A DNA stretch of 5,166 bases from an uncultured Actinomycetes bacterium (GTDB lineage Bacteria > Actinomycetota > Actinomycetes > S36-B12): contig CAINGG010000536.1 of assembly GCA_903848435.1 (NCBI GenBank), positions 1-5,166 of the forward strand, in the 5' to 3' direction. Positions 1-5,166 of the stretch are shown here, piece after piece; the first letter of the stretch is position 1, and every line of letters starts with the position of its first letter. Both the position numbers and the translations under genes were made by a program. The notes under the pieces are model-generated. The model had not been told where the DNA came from. It saw nothing but the letters and a program-made list of their open reading frames with translations, and did not search any database.

Positions 1-1543
1 GGACCACGGCGGTGTACCAGTCGGCGCCGCGCGGCCGCGGGATCTCGACAGTGACCAGTCGGTCGCGAGGAATCGTCACCGTGATGGGTTCGGGTGCTGC
101 CATCTCGCCCTCGGCCGCGAAGGGCAGCACCGTGATCGTCGCGGTCACCTCAGAGTCGTCGGCCGCGACGGACGTGTCATCGCCCATCGCCATGCCGTCG
201 CTGTGCGCCTTGATCTCCTGGAGAGCGCCGGGCGCTGTGATCCACAGCGTGACGGCGGTGATCTTCTCGGCCGGTAGGCCGGCGGCGGCAGCGACATCCG
301 TGATCGCCACGGCTCCGGTGGTGAACGACGTTTCCTCCAGCGCGCCAGTGCGAGCATCGATGGCCGGGTGACGCTGGCGGATACCGGCGACGATCGGCAC
401 GTCGGAGACGAGGTCGACCGTTGCCGCCTGACCCTCGAGTGCGCCATCGAGGTCAACTGCCGTGACGGTGCCAGCGGCGACGTCGACCTCCGAGAGCGCG
501 GCTGGCACGTAGGCACCGCCCTCGGTGATCAGCCGCACCTTGACCGTGGCGTCGATATCGCCCGGGGCATAGACGAGCAGCTGGCGTCCGCCCTCGCCCG
601 GGATCACGCCGGGGATGAGCACCCGCGTGGCCGGGTCGGCCGACGGCGGGATCCAGTCGGCTCCGCGAGGGACGAACCCCTCGATCTCGATATCGGATAC
701 GGCGGCAACGACGCGCCCGGAGCGCGCGACGACGTGCCACGCCACCGCGGGCAGTCGCGGCGCGATGCGCGTCAGGGACACGACAACGCGGCCGCGTGCC
801 TCCACCACCACGCCGCGCAGGCTGGGCGTCGTGATCTCGCCGTCGGGCCCGCTGAGCACCACGTCGATCTCGGCCGGGCTCGACTCGGGGTTGACCAGAA
901 CCAGTCGGGTATCACGGCCGGCGACGGAGCCACCGCCCACGAACCACCAGGAGGTGTCCGGGCCCAGGCACGCCGTGCTGGCCAGTCCTCGGCGTTCGTT
1001 GAAGGAATCACGGGTGACCTGCGCGGCCACGAGTCCGGGGCCCAACGATCCTGTCGTGCGGATCTCCAGCGGCGGCAGGCGCTGGGAATCGGCGAGAACC
1101 TCGGCGGAGTCACCGGGCTGAGACAGTGCCTGAGCGGGATCCTCGACATCGGGCGCCTGCGGGTCGACGAGGTCGGGGTCGTCCGCGCCGCGGAGGTAGG
1201 AGACCGATGCTGCACCGTCGCGGTCCTGCCCGGGCAGCCCGGGCACGACCGTCATCGCCGACGTGGTCAGGGCTCCGTCGATCGACCCGGGCTCCGGGCA
1301 CACCGCGGTGGAGGAGTCGACCGGATCGGTGGCGATGGTCCCGCCACCGGACGTCGAGGGAGCGGGCAGCAACAGCCCGATGAGCACGATGACCACCAGT
1401 GCGGCGAGCAGGGCGGCGGCAACGCGCGGCCCACGCGGATCGGCAGGGGGCGTCTGCGCATCCGACCGTGGACGTCGACTGCGGCGGCGCCGCACCGAGG
1501 ATGTCGCGCCGTCGGTGAGGTCGGGCATGAGGGGCTCGGTCAT
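1..1543 (-). CDS. DUF5719 family protein, exported single-pass membrane protein (3' end beyond window)
   Basis: The frame is open from an ATG at 1543 to the window edge: 514 codons plus one base, no stop. The start is well placed: GGGGAG lies 5 nt upstream, and the ATG overlaps the stop of the preceding glycosyltransferase gene as ATGA. Residues 1-40 are hydrophilic and Arg-rich (RRRRSRRPR at 18-26), followed by one hydrophobic segment at about 41-60 (VAAALLAALVVIVLIGLLLP). The rest is thus expected outside the membrane, with a Pro/Ser/Asp-rich linker to about 80. The external part is beta-rich. It has two cysteines, C82 (AVCPEPG) and C192 (ACLGPDTSWWFVGGG), which could form a disulfide, and a PRGADW motif twice (292-297 and 504-509). 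The SWWFVGGG and RGADWIPPS blocks are what I recognise as DUF5719. Family members are of roughly this size, so probably little is missing. Function is unknown; constant placement after the glycosyltransferase suggests an accessory role in envelope polymer export or assembly. No catalytic motif is visible. Confidence 0.9.
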   Translation of the reverse strand, partial: MTEPLMPDLTDGATSSVRRRRSRRPRSDAQTPPADPRGPRVAAALLAALVVIVLIGLLLPAPSTSGGGTIATDPVDSSTAVCPEPGSIDGALTTSAMTVVPGLPGQDRDGAASVSYLRGADDPDLVDPQAPDVEDPAQALSQPGDSAEVLADSQRLPPLEIRTTGSLGPGLVAAQVTRDSFNERRGLASTACLGPDTSWWFVGGGSVAGRDTRLVLVNPESSPAEIDVVLSGPDGEITTPSLRGVVVEARGRVVVSLTRIAPRLPAVAWHVVARSGRVVAAVSDIEIEGFVPRGADWIPPSADPATRVLIPGVIPGEGGRQLLVYAPGDIDATVKVRLITEGGAYVPAALSEVDVAAGTVTAVDLDGALEGQAATVDLVSDVPIVAGIRQRHPAIDARTGALEETSFTTGAVAITDVAAAAGLPAEKITAVTLWITAPGALQEIKAHSDGMAMGDDTSVAADDSEVTATITVLPFAAEGEMAAPEPITVTIPRDRLVTVEIPRPRGADWYTAVV

Positions 1544-4500
1544 GACCGCTCCCCGACCAGCTGATCCGCATCGTCGTCAGCGGCCACGTCGTCATCCTCG
1601 ACCCGTCGGCGCCCGGGGAGCGCGAGCACGATGACGACCATGACGGCGATCGCCTGCACCCATAGCCAGCGCAAGCGGGCCGAGTCGTCGATGTCGATGA
1701 CGAGCGCTTCACCCGCTGCGGCCGTGGCCGGAACGTCAAAGCGCTGGAGCGGCGAGGCCGCGTCTTGCGGAGCGGAAACGGCGAGCGGAGTCCCGCCCAC
1801 CTCTGCACGCCAAGCCGAGTCGGCCGACTGTGCCACGTGGAGTCGGGCGGGTCCGGGCGCGACGAGTTCGGCGGACACGAGCGGCTCAGCCGACCCGATG
1901 TCAGTGACAGCGACGGGGCGAGCGTCGCCGTCGGCGGCGACGATCTGCACGCGCGCCGTCTGTCCCTCCACCTTCCACAGCACCTCGCCCTCCTGGCCGG
2001 CGATGCGGCGTAGGCCGGGGGCAGCGTCCAAGGTGCGGACAAGCGCGACGCCCGAGGCGTCAGAGCCCTCTCCCGCGTCGAAGACGACGTAGCGAATGGC
2101 GTAGTCCGCGAGCCCCGTCACCTCATCTCCTCCTCGCCCCGAGACCAGGCCGGACACGAGCGCATCGAGGGGCAGCCATGCCTGCGCGGGCGGGAGCACC
2201 TCGGCATCGCCGAGGGACGGGCCCGCACCATTGATGAGTGCGTAGGTGACGTCACCGTCCTGGCGCACGATGAGCGTGCGCGGCGCCTGAGGACCGACGG
2301 CCTCGGCGACGACAAACGGTGGAAGAACACTGGGGTCGCCGCGCCGAAGCGGGTCACCGGCACCTGGCAGCCACAGCATTCCCGCCGCGATAGGGGTCAG
2401 CACGGCAAGGGCGATGGCGATCAGCGCCACCGGCTGCCGCCAGCCGAAGGCCTCGGACGACACCGTGCGACGCAGCCCATCGCCGGCCACCGCGGCGGCA
2501 AGGATGAGTGCGGCGCCGAACACCGCGACGGACATGCCGGGCCACACCGGCTGAGGTTCGGGTACGCCGGGGAGCGTGACCAGGACGCGCGTGCTCGCCA
2601 CCGCCACCAGCAGCGCCACGAGTCCCACGCCCCAGGCGGCCAGCACGAGCGGGCGGCGCGCCTCGCGCAACGGGGCCGCCAGCGCCGCGGCGACGACGCC
2701 GACGGTCACCCACAGCGGGACCATGCCCGGACCTCCTGGGTGAAGGAGTGCCAGCCCGTAGGGCGTGGCCGACGGGACGGTCAAAGCGGGATCCGGCAGC
2801 CCGAGATCGCCGAGGAAGACGGTCGGGTGACCGAGGAGGTAGAGCGACCATGGCATCAGGACCACTATGGGTACGCCGACGACGACCAGGGCCCGCAGTC
2901 CGACGAACGCGACAGGGCCGCGCGCATCGCCGACACCGCCGTTGCGCACAGCCGTCACGACGATGGCGGCAATGACACCCGCGACACCGAGCAGCCACGC
3001 CATCGGCGCTCCCGCCGTGACGATCGCCAGGAGCAGGCCGGCACCCCACGCCGTGCGGCCGCTCGGCGCGGGAAGCTCGGCGCCGCCTAGGCCGACTGCG
3101 CGCACCATGGCGCGCACCGCCAAGGGCAGCACGACGATCGCTACCAGCATGCCCAGACGCCCGCCCGCGACCGATCCAGCGAGCACGGGCAGCAGCGCAT
3201 AGGTGATGGCGGCCCAGGCGCGCACGCCGGTGCTGTGCACGACACCGGCCAGGCTCCGCCAGGCGGCCAGCCCGGCCAGGGGCACTGCGGCGAAGAGCAA
3301 GACCGACACGGCGAGCGAGGCCTTGCCCAGCAGCACCGTCGCGAGCGCGGCGACCAAGGCGGTGAGCGGCGCCGACGGCAGGGTCGATCCGGGCCCAACA
3401 TCGTGCCACGCCTCGACGTAGGCGCCCCACAGATCGCGGGCGCCTTCGGGCGCCGGCAGGAGGGCGCCGCCGAAGAGCGCACCGTCACCCCACCACAGCG
3501 CGCGCCCGGCGATGAGCGCGAGCACCGCGAGGATCAGCGTGATCACGACCGAGGGACGTCCGAACACCCGACGCAGGACACCGCCTGCGGGATCTTCGAA
3601 TAGGTCGGCGTCGTCGGAGACCGGGCCGCTCTCGAGGGCTCCCACCGCAGCGCCAGTGGCTCCGCGTCCGGCGGTCACCATGCCGCCGAGCGCTTCCAGT
3701 GCAGCGCGTGCCTGGCCAAGTGACGTGGGACGGAATTCGCCGACGGCCGCCCGCGAACTCAGGGTCGACGTGGCACGCACGCGTCGGCGCGATGCGGCCA
3801 GGCGACCGGGGTGAGCGATCACGTTGCCCAGGGCAGCGACGTCATCGCCGGCGCGACGGAGGTCCTTGCCCAGCACGTACAGCAGCGAGCGGATGAGCGA
3901 GCCGAAGGCGAGGCGAACCGCGGTGAAAGGCACGCGCCAGGCCGGCGCCTGGGCGAGGAGCACATGCATGGCCGACCGTCGGTCGAGTTGGTAGCCCCCG
4001 GCGGCAGACGTGGATCCCTCGCGGCGTCCGTGGTAGGACGCCTCGCGGTGATGGACGACCGCACGGGGCACGACGCGTACCTCGTAGCCAGCACGCCACG
4101 CACGCCAGCACAGGTCGAGGTCGTCGCGATAGAGCGGGAGCGCAGGATCAAAGCCGCCGAGCTCCTCCCACGCATCTCGTCGGATGAGCATCCCCGCGGT
4201 GCCGACCGCGTGGACGGCACTGCGGTCGTCGTGCTGTCCTTGATCGTGCTCGCGGCGCTCGAGACCGGTGACCCGGCGCCCGGACCCCGACACGGTGAAC
4301 CCGACCTCCAGCAGCAGGCGCCGGTCGTGCCAGCCGAGTGCCTTGGGGCCCACGATGGCCGCTCGGGGATGCTCCTGGGCGGCCTCCAGCAGGAGTTGCA
4401 GGCAGTCGGGAGCGGGGGCGGAATCGTCGTGGAGCAGCCATATCCACTCGACGGCCTCGACGTCGAACATCTCGTCGGAGTCGGAGCGCAGCACCCCCGA

Positions 4501-4764
4501 GGCCAGACCGGCCTGCACCGCCTCGCCGAATCCGGGCGAGCGATCCAGTGGGGGGAGAGTGACGACGCGGTCGGGTCCGAGTGACTCGGCAAGGATCTGG
4601 CCGGACGAATCGCTCGATGCGACATCGACGCCGACGACCGCGTCCGGATGACGGATCTGCCCGCCGAGGACCGTCAGCACGGCGGGCAGCCAGACCGCAC
4701 CGTCGCGGGCAACGACAACCGCCGTGACGCGATGGCGCCCCGAGGTGCGGGGGTCTGCCGTCAG
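1540..4764 (-). CDS. Large membrane GT2-family glycosyltransferase (GT-A domain + polytopic membrane region + external domain)
   Basis: About 1074 residues from a proposed CTG start at 4764; 1046 if the first conventional codon, GTG at 4680, is used. Numbering here is from CTG. I prefer CTG because residues 12-22 (RVTAVVVARDG) form the first beta strand of the GT-A nucleotide-sugar fold, which the GTG start would delete. The fold continues with VDVASSDSS (46-54), the metal-binding LLHDDSAP motif (HDD at 112-114) and the acceptor-side GGFDP plus RDDLDLCWR motif (about 204-221), then a VVHH segment. This is an inverting GT2 transferase related to rhamnosyl/galactofuranosyl transferases; donor and acceptor are not deducible. 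A cytoplasmic linker (about 300-403) leads to some 11-13 hydrophobic segments (about 406-799), an external domain (about 803-1031, no hydrophobic segment) and a last helix (about 1032-1050), ending in an Arg-rich then acidic tail. It probably acts on a lipid-linked envelope polymer. It overlaps whiB by 4 nt and the DUF5719 gene by 4 nt. Confidence 0.88.
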   Translation of the reverse strand: MTADPRTSGRHRVTAVVVARDGAVWLPAVLTVLGGQIRHPDAVVGVDVASSDSSGQILAESLGPDRVVTLPPLDRSPGFGEAVQAGLASGVLRSDSDEMFDVEAVEWIWLLHDDSAPAPDCLQLLLEAAQEHPRAAIVGPKALGWHDRRLLLEVGFTVSGSGRRVTGLERREHDQGQHDDRSAVHAVGTAGMLIRRDAWEELGGFDPALPLYRDDLDLCWRAWRAGYEVRVVPRAVVHHREASYHGRREGSTSAAGGYQLDRRSAMHVLLAQAPAWRVPFTAVRLAFGSLIRSLLYVLGKDLRRAGDDVAALGNVIAHPGRLAASRRRVRATSTLSSRAAVGEFRPTSLGQARAALEALGGMVTAGRGATGAAVGALESGPVSDDADLFEDPAGGVLRRVFGRPSVVITLILAVLALIAGRALWWGDGALFGGALLPAPEGARDLWGAYVEAWHDVGPGSTLPSAPLTALVAALATVLLGKASLAVSVLLFAAVPLAGLAAWRSLAGVVHSTGVRAWAAITYALLPVLAGSVAGGRLGMLVAIVVLPLAVRAMVRAVGLGGAELPAPSGRTAWGAGLLLAIVTAGAPMAWLLGVAGVIAAIVVTAVRNGGVGDARGPVAFVGLRALVVVGVPIVVLMPWSLYLLGHPTVFLGDLGLPDPALTVPSATPYGLALLHPGGPGMVPLWVTVGVVAAALAAPLREARRPLVLAAWGVGLVALLVAVASTRVLVTLPGVPEPQPVWPGMSVAVFGAALILAAAVAGDGLRRTVSSEAFGWRQPVALIAIALAVLTPIAAGMLWLPGAGDPLRRGDPSVLPPFVVAEAVGPQAPRTLIVRQDGDVTYALINGAGPSLGDAEVLPPAQAWLPLDALVSGLVSGRGGDEVTGLADYAIRYVVFDAGEGSDASGVALVRTLDAAPGLRRIAGQEGEVLWKVEGQTARVQIVAADGDARPVAVTDIGSAEPLVSAELVAPGPARLHVAQSADSAWRAEVGGTPLAVSAPQDAASPLQRFDVPATAAAGEALVIDIDDSARLRWLWVQAIAVMVVIVLALPGRRRVEDDDVAADDDADQLVGERS
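1549..1554 (-). promoter_or_regulatory. Ribosome binding site of the DUF5719 gene
   Basis: GGGGAG on the minus strand lies 5 nt before the ATG at 1543, inside the last codons of the glycosyltransferase gene. Together with the ATGA stop/start overlap (1543-1540) it supports this start over the ATG five codons further in, and it implies reinitiation by ribosomes finishing the glycosyltransferase. Confidence 0.65.
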
Positions 4765-5018
4765 ACCGCCTGCTTCTTCAGGCGACGGCGCTCACGCTCA
4801 GACAACCCGCCCCAGATGCCGAAACGCTCATCGTTTTCGAGCGCGTACTCGAGGCATTCGCCACGAACGTCGCACGACAGGCACACGCGCTTGGCATCGC
4901 GTGTGCTGCCACCCTTCTCGGGGAAGAAGGCCTCGGGATCGGTCTGCGCGCAGAGGGCTCGCTCCTGCCACTCCATGGCTGCACCAGTGGTCAGCGGCAC
5001 CAGCACGGGATCACCCAC
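4761..5018 (-). CDS. whiB2: WhiB2/WhmD-like [4Fe-4S] transcriptional regulator
   Basis: 85 residues with all WhiB hallmarks: four cluster cysteines C23, C46, C49 and C55 (ALCAQTD, RVCLSC, GEC), the FGIWGG turn at 66-71 that contacts the sigma-A domain 4 in studied WhiB proteins, and a basic C terminus (RERRRLKK) for DNA contact. The blocks WQERALCAQTDPEAFFPEKGG, ECLEYAL and DERFGIWGGLSERER are those of the WhiB2/WhmD subgroup (Streptomyces WhiB, mycobacterial WhmD), which controls septation and cell division, in Streptomyces together with WhiA. WhiB proteins bind primary sigma factor and act in the cytoplasm. The start is GTG at 5018: an excellent AAGGGAGGAGG lies 7 nt upstream. An ATG at residue 15 would also keep all cysteines but has no comparable ribosome site. 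It is the first gene of the operon, and its stop TGA overlaps the proposed CTG start of the glycosyltransferase. Subgroup assignment is from recalled sequence similarity, not alignment. Confidence 0.96.
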   Translation of the reverse strand: MGDPVLVPLTTGAAMEWQERALCAQTDPEAFFPEKGGSTRDAKRVCLSCDVRGECLEYALENDERFGIWGGLSERERRRLKKQAV

Positions 5019-5022
5019 TGCC

Positions 5023-5060
5023 GGTCCTCCTCCCTTGCGGCCCGCGCCGGGAAGGGGACC
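5023..5060 (-). promoter_or_regulatory. Predicted stem-loop sequestering the whiB Shine-Dalgarno
   Basis: In the mRNA, GGUCCCCUUCCC (5060-5049) can pair with GGGAGGAGGACC (5034-5023), giving 12 positions with one C-A mismatch and one G-U wobble, closing a 14-nt loop (5048-5035). The stem includes the whole AGGAGG core, so folding would block initiation. The call rests on hand pairing only; in GC-rich DNA some pairing is expected by chance. Confidence 0.45.
5026..5036 (-). promoter_or_regulatory. Ribosome binding site of whiB (decides the GTG start)
   Basis: AAGGGAGGAGG on the minus strand contains a full AGGAGG core 7 nt before the GTG at 5018. This is much stronger than anything before the later ATG (4976) and fixes the start of whiB at GTG. 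The same bases can pair with an upstream pyrimidine stretch at 5049-5060. Confidence 0.8.
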
Positions 5061-5074
5061 CGGCGGGGCGGGTC
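5057..5074 (-). promoter_or_regulatory. Upstream leader hairpin, mutually exclusive with the SD-sequestering stem
   Basis: In the mRNA, GACCCG (5074-5069) and CGGGUC (5062-5057) form a perfect 6-bp stem with a 6-nt loop (CCCCGC). Its 3' arm shares GGUC (5060-5057) with the 5' arm of the stem that hides the ribosome site, so the two cannot form fully together. Formation of this hairpin would favour an open ribosome site. Confidence 0.35.
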
Positions 5075-5089
5075 GCCCGTAGGCGCCCG

Positions 5090-5107
5090 AATAACACCGG
5101 TGTCATT
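5090..5107. promoter_or_regulatory. Palindromic operator candidate overlapping the whiB -10 and start site
   Basis: AATAACACCGGTGTCATT is an 18-bp inverted repeat: the central ACACCGGTGT (5094-5103) is perfect, and the arms pair over 8 of 9 positions with one mismatch (5093/5104). It covers the last 3 bases of the -10 and the predicted start site, the position expected for a repressor. The minus strand contains GACAC, the core bound by WhiA in Streptomyces, and the arms recall the BldD half site, but the spacing is one base longer than the BldD consensus. The binding protein is unknown. Confidence 0.55.
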
Positions 5108-5133
5108 ACATAGGTCTCGGGGCCACTCGTCAA
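5105..5133 (-). promoter_or_regulatory. Sigma70-type promoter of the whiB operon
   Basis: Reading the minus strand, TTGACG (5133-5128, 5/6 match to TTGACA) and TGTAAT (5110-5105, 5/6 match to TATAAT) are separated by exactly 17 nt. Transcription would begin near 5098, giving a leader of about 80 nt before the GTG start. It is the only such pair in the 148 bp upstream of whiB and stands out from the GC-rich surroundings. No start site has been mapped, so this is a motif prediction. Confidence 0.65.
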
Positions 5134-5138
5134 GCCCG

Positions 5139-5156
5139 TGAGGGCCTTTGGCCTCA
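5139..5156. repeat. Small inverted repeat upstream of the whiB promoter
   Basis: TGAGGGCC and GGCCTCA flank a TTT loop, pairing over 7 bp with one bulged G. It lies just upstream of the -35 element. No T tract follows on either strand, so it is a poor intrinsic terminator; it might be the remnant of one for a gene beyond the right edge, or a protein site. Confidence 0.25.
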
Positions 5157-5166
5157 TGCGGCGACC

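Noticed and set aside
1226..1245. 12-bp palindrome CTGCCCGGGCAG followed by CCCGGGCA
   Set aside because: It lies inside the DUF5719 coding sequence and is explained by the codons for a PGLPG stretch in GC-rich DNA.
368..1564. 398-codon open frame on the plus strand
   Set aside because: It is antisense to the DUF5719 gene. Its protein is Arg/Gly/Asp-rich without hydrophobic core or known motif, as expected from the complement of G/C-biased codons, whereas the minus strand gives a continuous recognisable protein.
1110..3430. Long minus-strand frames at 2042-1110 (310 codons) and 3430-2354 (358 codons)
   Set aside because: They lie out of frame within the glycosyltransferase and DUF5719 genes and give Arg/Ala/Pro-rich low-complexity proteins typical of shadow frames in high-GC DNA.
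3811..4625. Opposed frames 3811-4584 (plus) and 4625-3819 (minus)
   Set aside because: Both overlie the GT-A domain, which carries the HDDS and RDDLDLCWR motifs in its own frame; neither shadow shows a domain.
5090..5107. Exact BldD box on the whiB promoter
   Set aside because: The arms look similar, but the BldD consensus has a single A/T at the centre and this palindrome has CG with one extra base, so I call it only an unassigned operator candidate.
5131..5156. Intrinsic terminator upstream of whiB
   Set aside because: The inverted repeats (GCCC-GTGA-GGGC and TGAGGGCC-TTT-GGCCTCA) are short and no U tract follows on either strand.

Overview
The window is high-GC DNA with strong G/C bias at third codon positions. 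It carries a WhiB-family regulator, a protein family confined to Actinobacteria and their phages, so the source is an actinomycete. The WhiB2-type protein beside a large membrane glycosyltransferase and a DUF5719 protein matches a block conserved in many Actinobacteria, in which mannose-activation genes (manA/manB) often lie nearby. I cannot name the genus.

Everything real lies on the minus strand and reads from right to left as one apparent operon. Positions 5166-5019 are a regulatory leader: a good sigma70-type promoter (-35 TTGACG, 17 nt, -10 TGTAAT), an 18-bp near-perfect palindrome across the -10 and start site, and a GC-rich 5' UTR of about 80 nt with two mutually exclusive hairpins, one of which would bury the Shine-Dalgarno. 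Positions 5018-4761 encode an 85-residue WhiB2/WhmD-like iron-sulfur regulator. About 4764-1540 is a GT2 glycosyltransferase of about 1074 residues, with a cytoplasmic GT-A domain, a polytopic membrane region, an external domain and a last membrane anchor. Positions 1543-1 are a DUF5719 protein, single-pass and exported, cut by the window edge after 514 residues.

The genes are packed with 4-nt overlaps (CTGA at the whiB/glycosyltransferase junction, ATGA at the glycosyltransferase/DUF5719 junction), which suggests translational coupling. The likely theme is cell-envelope polymer assembly (a sugar transferase plus an exported companion) transcribed with a developmental or cell-division regulator. 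The polymer and the sugar donor cannot be read from the sequence.

Main points for a second look: the glycosyltransferase has no ATG/GTG/TTG start that keeps its first beta strand, so a CTG start (or something odder) is implied; the whiB leader looks like a two-state translational switch; and a palindromic operator sits on the whiB promoter. The other long open frames, including a 398-codon plus-strand one, are shadows of these genes. No tRNA, rRNA, CRISPR or mobile element was seen.
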